64,000 nucleotides of DNA from Bombyx mori. Taxonomy: Eukaryota > Arthropoda > Insecta > Lepidoptera > Bombycidae. Positions 8,814-21,700 of the stretch are shown piece after piece. The notes below the pieces were generated by a model, which saw nothing but the letters and a program-made list of their open reading frames with translations, ran no database searches and was not told the origin of the DNA. The position numbers and the translations under genes are program-made. The stretch is taken from assembly GCF_030269925.1 (NCBI RefSeq), contig NC_085116.1, positions 13,330,001-13,394,000 of the forward strand, given 5' to 3'. Each line of letters opens with the position of its first letter. The first letter of the stretch is position 1.

Positions 8814-11799
8814 GTATTTCGCATCTGGTTCGAGAGCAGAATATAAAAATATGAGCTCAGTTTAATAAACAGTTAAAACTCAAAAAAGGCACTTGTCATT
8901 AATATCTATACTAATATATAAATCTACAGTGGTTTTTATGGATGTTCCGTTATAACTACTGAACCATGCGTCCGATTGACTTGAAGCTTGGTATCCATGT
9001 AGAAAATACATGTACTTATTGGATAGGCTAATATTTATATGAGTGTTGGACTCCCTATACCAGTTGCGGGGGCGTTAATGATGAGAATCTCTGTGGGGGT
9101 GAGAAATAATAATGTTAACTTTAAATGCCCAGAGAAGCGGACGGGTACAGCTAGTCATTTAAAAAGCCTATTGAAAACGAAGAATCAGGTTTTTTAATTA
9201 TTCACTTTTGTATTTCGAGTCTCATTCAGGATTTGATTTTAGAGCGAACGGCGATACTCTGTCGGAAAAGGAGTTCTACACCCGCCGTGCTGTCATAAAT
9301 GAGATCGTGTATCCAACTGTTAAAGCCTACGTGCTGGTTAGCGAAGGTGTAGTTATCGATGATCCTTTCAGTAGGGAACTAGCTATTAGAGAACGAGCCA
9401 ACAGGGTCGGGATTTTACAGGTATGTACAACTGCCCAGTCTCAGGTCCAGGTGCTCGGACATTTGATCAATCCACGATTTTACTGGTGGTAGGACCTCTA
9501 GTGAGTCCGGACGGGTAAGTACCACCACCTCGCCTATTTCTGCCGTGAAGCAGTAATGCGTTTCGGTTTGAAGGGCGGGGCAGCCGTTGTAACCATACTG
9601 AGATCTTAGAACTTATATCTCAAGGTGGGTGGCGCATTTTCGTTTTAGATGTCTATGGGCTTCGGTAACCACTTAACACCAAGTGGCCCGTGAGGTGGTC
9701 CACCCATATAAGCAAAAAAAAGACAAAATATTGCAAATTTTCCTACAAAATACTAAAATAACGACTTGTCTGCTATTAATAACATTAAGTATCATATACA
9801 TACATAACATTCAGTCCGATTTCAGTCCATTATATTCATTCGACACTTCACAAAAGGGGGCTTCGAAATATCCGGTTACATAGATTACGCACATCGCTTG
9901 GTCTCGGAGAACTGGGCTCAGTTCTTCAGATCGAAGAAGATGCTTTGGCCCAGAGATAAAGACCTGGGATATTATCATTGGCGTCACGGAACCGTTAGGA
10001 GCAACATCAGCAGAAATTATAAGGTCAGTTTTTAGTTATTACATATGTAAAGTAAATCGACAATATAATGGCATTTAACTGTTTTATTTTACGTTACTTC
10101 CAGTCAATAAAAAAATGTAGATCAGAGTTGATATTTTTTTCTTTTTTCTCAAGATATGGATATTTTTTCCGGCTTATAAGATATGTCTGTTCGTTGTACT
10201 AGCAAAGTATTTTAGACGAATAACTACAAAAGAAAGTAAGCAACAGAATAATAGTTAATTCGTTGTGCCAAATAATCAATAAAGTATTCTTGGACATTGA
10301 TTTATGCCAGTACCGTCTCACTAACCGTGTCTTCCACTTAACATGATCATATTTTTACAACACAAAAAGGTTCGAATATTTTGGTACGCTATTCATAATT
10401 CTATCAACGAAAAGACATCAACACCCTCGTTTTTACGACACAATTTTTCTATACTCTTGTGCGAAAACATTTGCCTTGGAAATTTGGTAAACTTCTACTC
10501 AAATTATAGAATTCCTGAAGAATTTCTTTGTTCCTATGTCTTTGTCTTGAGAAATTATCATTTGGATGTGAAAATTTCCCGTTTCTATTTCGTATTTTGA
10601 AGAAAATTCTGGTATATGTATGTGCTGACCTAATTGGTCGTGCAGTAACTACATGTAATCGTCATTAAATCTTGCAAGCCAAAACCAACTTGGTTCCCCA
10701 TTAAGATTCGTCTTAAGTATAATAAGTATTTGAAAAATAACGAATAATAATTAAAAAAAAACATTAAAATACACGCTTTTGTGGCTAGCCGAAAATTAAC
10801 TGTTAACTTTGAGCAATTAAATCCTCTGTCTGATGATAGGTTCTGTGACTATCGCGGTTTTAATGAGGATTTAGGATTCGATTTCAAGAATGAGTATGAG
10901 AAATAGCTATCATGTCCAAGGAAGGCAGCAGACGCCTACACGTCTTAGTACGTGGCACAAGACGTCAACGTGTTTTAACCGTCCGTACCGTCGTAAATCT
11001 TGAATCCCCCAATCAAGATGATTGGATAATTTTATTAATTTTTTTGTATCCTCGACGATATCTCACGAGTGTGCGAAGATTCAATTCAATTCAATACTTT
11101 AAAGTACGTAGAAATCACTTTCGAATATGTTACACAGATATTCGAATACATACATAGATATATACCAAGCTAATGTTAAGAATGGCAATGTAGTGTGACG
11201 TGTTTGAAGCTTCAAGATTATCCAGAAACAATTTCGATATCGAGTGAAGGTTTTAGCTCGGTTGAATTCTGGCATAGTTCAGTAATAGCTTTCCTTGTAG
11301 CGATAGACTGTGTCTCGTGAAAGTTATTTGCGTTATGTCGAAAACAAGTTATAATGACATTATTTTGGTCATGTTTAAATGTAGTTGGGAAAATTTCAGG
11401 CCTAGGTACTTATTTGGGGTTTGATTTGTTTGCATGTTTAATTGCATGTTTCAATAAATTTGAACTATCTATTTTTGTACCAAAATCTTTATTGAAAATT
11501 ATCAGGAATATTATTTGAAAAAAATTCCTAAATGATGTACCCAACTTCAAAATTTTAGCGCTATGACTATCAACTTTGTATTTCTTCCGTATTCTGACCC
11601 ATATTACCAAAAATTAAATTATTTCTAGCCACTTATGGATCCGGATAGAGGGTTATTATTTCAAAACAGACACGATCACAAAATCATATGTCCAGATCCC
11701 CAACAAGACCCAGGGCAGAATACAACGAAGACCAGGATATACTCACCTAGATATACCCAAGTAGAAATATACGATCATGTCGTAAGACGAAAAACATAA
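8644..11799 (+). CDS. CFAP299: CFAP299 (C4orf22 homologue), cilia- and flagella-associated protein, 4 coding exons
   Basis: Joining 8644-8813, 9243-9420, 9826-10023 and 11629-11799 gives 717 nt: 238 residues plus TAA. All junctions are GT-AG and in phase (2/1, 0/0, 0/0). The product follows CFAP299 through its length. It has EEYLDSLI and ALGYR near the N-terminus, YPTVKAY and DDPFSRELAIRERANR in the middle, then IIFIRH, SGYIDYAHRL and KKMLWPR. GLLFQN and YDHVVRRK lie near the end. Human CFAP299 is, from memory, about 233 aa, so length fits. The family is linked to motile cilia and flagella and to spermatogenesis; in an insect, expression in testis is the expected inference. No signal peptide or membrane segment. 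The start is fixed by an in-frame stop just upstream. A Helitron-type element lies in intron 1, a SINE in intron 2, and intron 3 is 1.6 kb. It converges on NOS. Molecular mechanism is unknown. Confidence 0.9.
8905..9154 (+). mobile_element. Helitron-type element in CFAP299 intron 1
   Basis: Starts TCTATACTAATATATAAATC after an A and ends GGGTACAGCTAG before a T: the TC...CTAG, A|T-target pattern. It is 250 bp and non-coding. Its body contains CATGCGTCCGATTGACTTG and differs from the other families here. Confidence 0.6.
9243..9420 (+). CDS. CFAP299: CFAP299 coding exon 2
   Basis: Residues 57-116. The acceptor is TTTTAG|AGCG. The alternative CAG at 9228-9230 puts a stop straight after the splice, so it was rejected. 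Donor CAG|GTATGT. Encodes DDPFSRELAIRERANR. Confidence 0.88.
9484..9722 (+). repeat. Bm1-like SINE, 5' truncated, in CFAP299 intron 2
   Basis: Begins TGGTAGGACCTC, continues CCTATTTCTGCCGTGAAGC and GTTTCGGTTTGAAG, and ends TATAAGCAAAAAAAAG. The tRNA-like head is absent. It starts only about 60 bp after exon 2. Confidence 0.75.
9826..10023 (+). CDS. CFAP299: CFAP299 coding exon 3
   Basis: Residues 117-182, acceptor TTTCAG|TCC, donor AAG|GTCAGT. Encodes IIFIRH, then SGYIDYAHRL, the best conserved part of the family. If the donor were not used, translation would stop three codons later (V-S-F-stop). Confidence 0.9.
10024..11628 (+). other. CFAP299 intron 3
   Basis: 1.6-kb AT-rich intron. The open frames at 10343-10600 and 10912-11157 resemble nothing in the family and are treated as chance. 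A frame ending TAG at about 10906 was considered as a terminal exon and rejected. Confidence 0.6.
11629..11799 (+). CDS. CFAP299: CFAP299 coding exon 4 (terminal)
   Basis: Residues 183-238, then TAA. Acceptor TTTCTAG|CCA. Encodes DPDRGLLFQNRHDHK and ends VEIYDHVVRRKT, matching the GLLF...FFDHVTRK end of known CFAP299 proteins. It is not marked by any long start-to-stop frame and was found by reading for the family C-terminus. Confidence 0.85.
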   Translation, partial: PLMDPDRGLLFQNRHDHKIICPDPQQDPGQNTTKTRIYSPRYTQVEIYDHVVRRKT

Positions 11800-11818
11800 A
11801 CGAAGTCGCAAGAAAATC

Positions 11819-11824
11819 AATAAA
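11819..11824 (+). terminator. Probable poly(A) signal of CFAP299
   Basis: AATAAA 20 nt after the CFAP299 stop codon. It would give a very short 3' UTR. Confidence 0.6.
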
Positions 11825-12550
11825 ACAGTTTTAATGTTTATGTGTCTTTTATTTTAGTGTACTTATGATCTAATGACCATTTACAATATGTCAAACACTG
11901 AAAATGCTTCATTTAACTTAAAATATAAAAATTAATAATACTGGATAATATAATCATAGGATTGTACAAATATAAATAATTAATAATCGTAGTGATTGTA
12001 AAATACTCGTAGAAGAGTGCCATATTATTATTTTTAGGAACCAATAAAAGCTAACCAATTTAAAGGAGTAAAATAAATTTTTATGGTTAATTTTAAAATA
12101 AATAATAACTTATTATTTCTGCAACGGATTCTTTAGATTTGATTCGAGATCTGCTCAGATATTATTTTACTTATTTCAAGAAACATAAGTTATGAGAAAC
12201 TTGCGCTCGCAGATTTTCAGATTTTTTTTTAAATATAACCTCTTTATGTTATTTTCGGCTGTTACTTCTGACAAGTTGTCGCGCCAATTTCGATATCGCC
12301 TCCGCTGTGAATAGGATGACAGCGAAACGTGAATCTTAGACGACGTGTCACATGGAGTTGTCGCTTAGCGTGAACATGGTGTAAGAGTGATGTGACGGTG
12401 AACTATAACCATTAGGGTACCTTAACAATGCGGCCCGTTATAAACTTTATAGAAGTAATAATTGCTGGATCGTCTTCATTTGAGGCGATGATATTTCAAT
12501 TATAGATCAGTATTGTAAGCTACATATGCTACCACAAAATCATTATCAAG
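11825..12550. other. Convergent intergenic region between CFAP299 and NOS
   Basis: About 0.7 kb of AT-rich DNA between the two predicted 3' ends. No gene seen. Confidence 0.5.
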
Positions 12551-12556
12551 TTTATT
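12551..12556 (-). terminator. Candidate poly(A) signal of NOS
   Basis: AATAAA on the minus strand about 100 nt past the NOS stop. The variant ATTAAA at 12629-12634 is nearer. Which is used cannot be decided from sequence. Confidence 0.4.
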
Positions 12557-12657
12557 ATGCTTAAGAAACAAATATAAACTTTTTACTGCTCAATTTGAGC
12601 TAACGTTTGCAATTAGATTTAAAATCAATTTAATCTAAAATGTATTGTAGAAAAACT

Positions 12658-12777
12658 TTAAGTTTGTGACTTCTGTGATTCCTGCCTTGTCCTTTTAGCG
12701 AATTCTCTTGATGCACTTTGAACTTCTGCTGTTCTCAGAGTGATCCCGAAGATATCTTCGTGGTATCTGTTTTCATC
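12658..12777 (-). CDS. NOS: NOS exon 22 (terminal)
   Basis: Residues 1171-1209, then TAA. Acceptor TTTTAG|GATG. Starts [19 protein letters not shown], the conserved NOS end, then a basic, short, divergent tail. No long regulatory extension is present. Confidence 0.93.
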   Translation of the reverse strand, partial: DENRYHEDIFGITLRTAEVQSASREFAKRTRQESQKSQT

Positions 12778-15700
12778 CTAAAATAAAAAGGATAAACACT
12801 ACAAATCAGACTGATTAGGTTTTCACGTTACCCTCATGTTTAAATTTGATTCTAAACTAGTATTATAAGCTTTCTGATTTAAATAAATAAATAAAATAAC
12901 TTATGTTAGGGATGTCGAAATAGGTTCGTCCGGTAACCTTAATAAAATTGCTTCAAATTTTTTATTTGATTGACATGCTTCCTTTCCGTATCCACCTATA
13001 ATTATACTAAAAATACTCAACTGCATCAAAATACTACTCACCATCAAGTTCAAGATGAACTCTTCATATTCTTGCTCAGTCATTTTGGCATGTTTCTTCA
13101 TGATTTCTTTTAATTTCTGTTGAACTTCTTCAGCCATTTTACAATCACCACAAACGTAGAAATGTCCGTTTTCGTCTAGAAGCATCCGTGAGATTTCGGC
13201 ACCCTCGTCCTCCAGTAGCGTTTGGATGTGTTTCTGTAAAATTAAATAAATTAATTGATCATATTTCATAACGTTACCTAAGACCAACGAGTATATTGCT
13301 CGGTCATCGTTCTCGTCGAACCCGTCGTTTGCAACAAAGGGTTCTGGTGGTAGGACCTATTGTGAGTCCGCACGGGTAGGTACCACCGCCCCGCCTATTT
13401 CTGCCGTGAAGCAGTAATGCGTTTCGGTTTGAAGGGTGGGGCAACCGTTGTGACTATACTGAGACCTTAGAACTATATCTCAAGGTGTGTGGCGCATTTA
13501 CGTTGTAGATGTCTATGGGCTCCAGTAACCACTTAACACCAGGTGGGCTGTGAGCTCGTCCACACATCTAAGCAATAAAAAAAAAGGGCTCGGCGAGTAA
13601 ATTAACCCACAGACACAGCCTACTAAGTTACTCGCCGGAACTTCTCAGTGGGTCGCGTTTCCGATCCCGTAGCAGATTTTGCCAAGGACGGTTTTTTCGA
13701 GAATTAGTTTTAGCAACGTCTCCAGGTTTGAGCCCCGTGAGCTCACCTACATGTTAGGGTTACGCTAAAATGGCCTCTCAAGGCCATCAGTTTAGGTAGG
13801 CTAAGAAAAAGAAGAAGAGTATATTGCATGATCTCTGATAGATCAGTGCTTATTATTAGTCGCTTTGCTAGCGCTCAAAATTTGCTGCACAATATATTAT
13901 ACCAAGAAGGCCTGTATTATTATTAATTGAAATTCAATTAATAATATATGATATTTAATTTGCAATTCAAGCAATAACATAATATAATATACTTTATTTA
14001 ATATGCCTTATTTTAGACGCAAATCTATGTACATGTATCGCACCGAAGGCTGTAAATTTACTTTTCGCATTCATGTGCGAAATTCATTTCCCAATACCCA
14101 TTTCGCACTGTTATAATATACATATATAGTTATAATAATATTATTCCGCTATGTACATTCTTTGTTTACTTTATTTTGAATTAAAATATACTTCAACAGT
14201 GTTTGCATCTCGTTGACGTTTGACATGTCTTTCAAATATAATATAATTTTAATTTAAATAGTTTTGAATTCAATGAACGTTTTTTTTTTTTAAATCTTAT
14301 AACATATATACATATAACATAATAATATTCTGTGATGATATAGTGAAAAATAATGAGATAAAACCTACTCTATTGGGTAATTCTCCAAAATACCTTACTC
14401 AGTACTATACCTTTTCAACAGAGTCTTCCCTAGAAAGTGCCAAGAAAACTTTGCTCAATACTCCATCGGCTAACGCTTTTTCTTTTTCTTCTTTATACAA
14501 ATCCATTCCTCTGTTTCGGCAACCGAAGAACAACCAGACAGGACCTGGTTTTTGTTTGTTCGGTATCAAATTCTTGATCTGATGCTTTCTGTGATGCCAA
14601 AATCCTCTGAACGGCGCTATACCAGAGCCGGGGCCGACAAGAATAAGCGGTGCTGATAAATCTTTAGGCATATGGAAGCTTGGTGCACTGTAAATTTTGC
14701 AACACAAGTTAGTCTTTGTAAATTAATTGTGAACATCGATAAACTGATATAATCGCCAAGAAACTCACCGTCTTATGAAAACTAGGGCTTCGTCCTCCGG
14801 TTTTAGATTTTGTAGGTATGTAGAGCATACTCCATAATGCATCGGGCCTTGTCCGTCTGTTAAAATTTCATTTTGGCATCAGTATTTTTTTTTAGGTATT
14901 AGTTAAATTAAAAAATCCCGAATAAAAACAAATCAAAGATATGGGTATCTAGTTTCATTCCTATTAATTTAAATTAAATTCAATTCAATTAGATAACTTA
15001 CTCTGTGTCCTGTAAACAACAACAGCGCATGTGATGTGAATTCTATGAGGATGCGCTAGTGGTGATGAAGATATGGAGTAGAACCTCGGCTGTAACGATG
15101 GTAGTAGGGCCGCTAGCAAAGATGCTTGAGGTCGACATGAAGGGAACTGCGCTAGTACTTCGGCCAAGTGTGGATAGTGGAGATGCCTCCAGTCGTCGTA
15201 TTTGTTGGAATCCTAGAAGAGTTAAATGTTCATTAATAGCAAAAATATCGTGCCATCTGACCTCCTTGATCTGGGAGGAACCAACGGATTACACAGAAGT
15301 CGTCCCGATCTAAAAGATAAAACGCCTGGCTACTCAGGTCTAGAGATGTAACTGTATTGGTGTTCGAACCCCGCAGACAGGTAGCAATTTTTCAGATGAA
15401 ACACGTATTTCACAAACATTCATGACTTCCACGGTGAAGGAACATCGTTTAATAAAAATCAATCCCGCGCTATTATAATTTGCGTAATAGGACGTCTTGA
15501 GTCCGCACGGGTAGGTACCCCCACTGCCTATTTCTGCCGTGAAGCAGTAATGCGTTTCAGTTTGAAGTGTGGGTCGACTGTGGAAGGGTCGTAACCACAC
15601 CCTCAGCATACAAGTATACAGTAACATTACATTATTGTATACTTTTATAGATTTTCATTATTGACTGAATTAAGTCAAACAATAAGTGATAGTGTTATAA

Positions 15701-18700
15701 GAGACAACCACAATAAACATTAACAGAACTTTTTCCATGGTTTATGAAAAAAGGAAGTTCTTACTATGGCTAATTCTTTAAGTTGGGCAGCATCATTCTG
15801 GTCAGTGCAAGCTTTAGATAAGTATTTCAGTACAGTCGTTGACGGTGGTGTCGTGATGTCAAGAAATCTCGTAAATATCTGTCGTATCGTTACCGCTGGT
15901 AATCTTTCATGTTGCTCCCATGTCTTTATAGCACCTAGAAGAGAAATATACGAGCAGCTTGTTATAACGAATCATTATAATTTTTACACGACATTTCATA
16001 TCATTAATTTCTTTAAAGAGATTTATTATATGTATTTAGGTGTAATTCAAGTATGACGTAAACCATTATCTATGATATTAAAGGCTTAAAGGTCACCCGA
16101 CTGTGCATCGCAATAAAAACTTAAAAGATGAAAATTGAACTACAAAGAACTATAAGGAGAATCAAAAGTGTTTTTTTTATTTTATTTACATAAGTTCTAC
16201 AATATTTGGACATCGTAAATATGTTCATACGCTTTTTATGATCTCTATTGTATTATTTAATTTATTCATATTACCTGTAGGTGTCAACGTCTCCTTCATC
16301 ACTTGTAATTGAACAGTTTTATCATAGTCGTCAACATCTTTCATCCTCTCTAGTACTGCATCTACTATTTCTTTTCTATTACAAGCCAAAACTCCGACGT
16401 GATCTCCTGGATCGTATTTGAATTCAGTCTAAAATAAATTGGTTATTTAGTTATAGCAAAGAAAGAACAAACAGAAATTTTAATGCGCTTTACTACTTTG
16501 ATTTATTCAATATTTGAAAATGAAGGTTCCACGTATATCATAAATATCAAGGTGATTTTTGCAATGTTATAATATCATCTCTTTGCATACAGTTTAAAAA
16601 AAAAAACTATTCGCTAAATACAAATACCTAATTCGTAATTTTGGATTAGTTAATTTATGTCAGCAATTCCAGCTATCTGTTAGTATAAATTTCAAAAACT
16701 ACAACATTAAGATCATACTTACTTCTGGTTGCATATCAACAAATACTGTGGCCCGATCCGCTGAGAAGTCCCCTAGGTTTTTATTCTCTTTAACTTTACA
16801 AGTAATGAGCTGTTTTCTGAAGCTGGCCTCCAGAGCTGCCTTTAGCTTTGTATCTCCCTGATATTTTCCGAAACGTACTGTCTCTTCTGTCAGCGGTACG
16901 TCACCCAAAGCTTTCTTTGCATCTTTTACCATGTCGTTTTCATCTAAGCAAAACGTTTCACAGGCAACCTTAAAATTAGTAGTGAATTTATTAACTACAT
17001 ACATAGCTAATTAAAATTTACTTTCTTCGTCTCTATATACTGTACTAAAAAACGTGAATTATTTTTATTTGTTTTATTTATGTAAAAATATCTACCAAGA
17101 GACAACGACGTCCATTACTGAATACCCTAGTACTAATTGGAATAGCCACTTGCGTCCACTGTATTGATTTATATAAAGATCTCCACATTAATGGCGGATG
17201 TCTCACGGTCTTATATTTAAAACGATAAATTATTTTTCTATTTACACTAACCTGAAATATTTTCGAAGACCAAGCGCGAAACTGTTGTTCTTGTCCGTAC
17301 AATTCATCACCACATGCCAGTTCTAATATTCTTTCGCCGCCTAAATCACCAAGGATTTTGTCAACTGTTTTACCGAAATGACAGAATTTTGGGTACGCAC
17401 TCGACCCCAGACCAAATACAGCGAAACAAACGTTGCTAAGAGGTCCTATTTGTTCTATAGATGATGCACCGGCCACGCTACCTGAAAATGAAATGGTTTT
17501 TGGTAAGGTTGTTTGGGATCGATAGCGCTGCATTATTTCACAAACTTTATTAGTGGACAAAGTAAATAAAAGGTAATAAATTTATCTAGATTCAAGATAA
17601 TATTAACCACAGGCTATTTTTAAATGTTTCTTTATTTAAAAAAAGTAAAAGTTCGTTGCGATATTTTCAATTCAAAACAACCGGAAATTTTAAATTGGTA
17701 AATAAAAAATAATTAAAAATACATACTTTTGTTAGACTCTAATCTCGTTAATTGCCGCTTATATTCAAAGCTCGGTGTCATCATACTGTTTGATCTCATC
17801 AGTGATTTTGGTGTTGGTGTCTTGAACGTACTAAAAATGTGAATTATATTAATAAAAATGTAATATTTATCACCATAATAATAACCGGCAGATTCGGAAA
17901 GTTGTACTTATTTTCCTTGTAAAAATTGTCATAGTACGTAACTGGTATGTTCCTGAAACCTGCCCGTTTTTGCCTCAAAGCAATTCTGTGAATGCTCACA
18001 ATACGCCTTTTTACCATTTTGTTACAATATATAACTATAATTATATAAAAATGAATATTTACCCAGAGCCTAAGTCATTTGTACCATCTCCTCGATTATT
18101 GTTTGTCTCATTATAAAGCATTTGAAATAGATGCTCTGCAAAATCCTGAAATAGGATAACAAGATACGAATAGTCAAACGAATATAAATAACAAAACAGT
18201 CTAATAAGTATTTGTAAGACGTGAAGGTAGACACATAATTAGAATGGAAGTTATGGGGCCATAGGTCATATAACTATAAGCTTTTATAAATTATGCTTAG
18301 GCCGTTTTTTACTTTGTCTCCGAATGACTTAACACGTAATTAAGTATTTGTAATTTTTGTAAATTTTTCAAAATCTAATGATTTTGAAAAATTTACGCGC
18401 TGTATTAACAAATAGGAGCTCTCCGTTTCTCAGTTCATAAAATCCAATGCAATTCTTTGTAACACAGAAACTTAAAGAGTTTTATGAAATTGGAAATTAC
18501 GTTGATTGAATACTTACGACTCCGTTAGCTGGAGGTTCTCCATTGCCGAACGTGGAAGCCACTATGAGAACTAAAGTCTCATGTTCTATAGAAAACATAT
18601 CATATTCCGACATGCAATGTACCTGTCAATTTAAATTTTGTGAACAATGAATTTATAATATCTGATTATTTTTGTAAGTCCGTTAAGCAAGATATAGTTT

Positions 18701-21700
18701 TTCATTTTCTAAGATATCTAAAATCCCTAAAATATCTAAGGCCACTGAGTAGTAATACTGAGTGGCATTCTGAAATTGCAGCCTTTTATGCGTAGTATGT
18801 GTAGTGAAGTATATTTGACATTTACAAAAAATATACTATAGAAAGACATCAAATAATTTCACAAATTACCTACGAAATAACAAAAGTTTTTTTTATGATA
18901 TACAAGGCAAATTTAAAATGACCCATTGTGAAATTTACGTAGGCAAGTTTTAAATATTAAGCACTTACAGCACGTTTTCGAAATACATTTTAATACAATG
19001 TGGTTTGAAAACGACAAAACCTTCCGACGAAAATAAAATAGATTTTACGAGTTCTGGTTTAACAGTGTTTTAATTGACCGCCGTACTATTTATAAAGCGG
19101 GCATTATCAAACTCACGTCGACTGTAAACTCACCTGCGCGTTGAAAGCGTGTCCGAAAATAGTTCCTAATTCTTTGGCGTAGTGTTCAGATTTGCCCGTC
19201 TCTGTTGCGTAGAGAATAGTCGCTTTGATGCGCTTGGAGAGCGCCCGTCCGAACAGTTTGGAAGTGAACTTAACTGCTCTGGCGATCTGTTTGAAGTGGA
19301 ACTTCCTGTGGACGGTCTTAGTGCCGTCAGACTTTGTCCATTGGTGAGTCTTCCATGGTGGTTCCTGTGTCATATATAAATATATTAAGTCTAAATTAGA
19401 TGTTTGATGCTCACTTCGATTTGATTGGATTGGACACGCTTTCTACGAATAGACATAGTGAAGATGTGGTTGATAGTTTTGAAAATAGAGACACTATTTA
19501 ATTTTGGTAATCGTCAACAAATATTGTGTCAATCTTGAACAGTCTGAAGAAAATTACAAAATTTAATATTCAAAAACATATTTATATTCAATAACTCTCT
19601 GGATATTTTAGTCCCGGGCGTTATCGGCGAGATTTCGACGCAAATTCGGGAACGTTGCTCATCCACTCCGGGCTCCCCAATTATTCGGGACCGGGCAAGG
19701 GTCGTGCCCACGGGTCATTCTAACGAAACCTGACACTAACCCTAAACCCCTAAATATCTCAATAAACTGCGAGTAAACGATCAAATTTTCCACTTCGCCA
19801 ATAAAGGTGAAATAAAGGACAGCTGTACCGAAAGTTATAGCGCACAAATTTTAACGAAATTCATCTAAATAATTTACATTGTTGCATAATAACTGGCTAG
19901 AGTGAATAAAATCAATAAATAAAATCCTTACACTAGTCAGTCTTGGATCTAAAGCGATAGGAGGTAGTCACGTATAGGAATCACTATTCTGTCTGTTTCA
20001 AATCTTTTATAAATTATAGGAGATTAAACAAATAATACTAAAGTCAATGACAGCTTTTCTCGGATAAAATTAAATTAGGCTAAAGCGAACAGTAAAAAAA
20101 AACATAACATTGAAATTGAAAACCCCATCCAGTTGTCCGTTGAAGAATGCGAAAGTTTCGACACTTTTAACAAAATGTAAAACAACAATAAATCTCTCTA
20201 TATCAATAAGATATTAAAACACACCTGATAATCATATGACGGTCTGATGTAATACAAGGCCATTTCTTGGTGGAACACTGTGGTTAACGATGAAGACATC
20301 GGTGGAACGATCCATATCCAATCAGCTGGACATCCGCCCCTGAGAATAATGTTCTGTGATGAGCTCAGGTAAAATCGTATCATGCTTGTGACGTCACAAT
20401 GGTAATAGCCCAGAAAAGTACTACTCCATTTCTTCTTGTAGTCATTGTACAAGGGGATGGAGGTTTTCACAAAAAAATAGACAGTAGCGTTCCTTGAATA
20501 ATATAACAACGTACTACGATCGCATTTATTAGCAGTAGAGCGTGTTGTGTGCTCACACGAATAAGCACCTATTTCTTTCACGAAGTAATCAAATATTTGA
20601 CAGCCGTTATATTATACACTAGCTTTTGCCCACGACTCCGTCCGCGTGAAATAGTTACTTTGGCATAATGCTAAATTTTACCCCCCCCCCACTTCATTTA
20701 CGTAGAAAGTGAAAATATTTTTGAATTATAGAATGTTAAGGAGCTATTTAAGCCCCTATTTTGAAACATTCTTTATTGGTGCTCCACTTGTATTGGTCTT
20801 ACCGTGATGTTATATAGCATTACTTAATAAATGGGTTATTTAACACTGACACAATTTTTCAAACCGGACCAGCAGTAGTTCCTGAGATTAGCGCGTTCAA
20901 ACAAACAAACTCTTCAACTTTATAATATTAGTATAGATATCATTCTCCTGCCCTTCTTCCAGTCACCTGGGGTCGGCGCAACATGTTTTCTCCTTCCATA
21001 CTCCTCTATCTTATACCATTTCTTCGCTCACTCCTCTTTTACATAAATTGTCTTTCACGCAATTCATCCATTTCTTCTTAGTTTTACTTCTTCCTCTATA
21101 TCCTTCAACATTCATAGTTAACACTCTCTTATCAACCTCATTTTCATTTCGTCTCATCACATGTCCATACCATCCCATGCGCGCACTTCTCAACTTCTCC
21201 GTCACAGGTGCCACTTTCAGACTTCCTCTAACATATTCATTCCATATTCTATCCATTCTCGTTACTCCACACATCCATCGCAAAATTCGCATCTCTGCTG
21301 CATGTAATCATATTCTCTTTCATATTATGTCCTATCATATATTTCATATTAAGCCGTTATGCAATTGATTCAAATTTCCACTGCGATGTCTAAATAATCT
21401 ACTAATAATCAAAACACTAAGTGGTCCAATAGATATGTTCATCGATCTAGTGAATAAAGACTTTATAAAAAGCTCCTTTATTTACTCATTGAGTTTCAGT
21501 ACACGCAATTATTATGCTTTGGCACTAAAAAGTATTGTTGTCTGAAACCTAGTAAATTCCTAGTCACTGAACTATACAAGAATGTTGTGTTGAGAAGAAC
21601 GCCACAAATTGTGATACTTTGATACCGGGTTACAAACTATGCAATCTGTTAGTTGAGAGCTATTTTACAAAGTTGAGATTCTCGTGTAGGAAATATAAAT

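Noticed and set aside
9228..9243. Alternative exon 2 acceptor (CAG at 9228-9230) of CFAP299
   Set aside because: Joining there creates an immediate in-frame stop; TTTTAG at 9242 restores the GYR-ANGD reading.
10803..10906. Terminal exon of CFAP299 ending N-E-Y-E-K-stop
   Set aside because: No resemblance to the family C-terminus; the exon at 11629-11799 matches it in sequence and phase.
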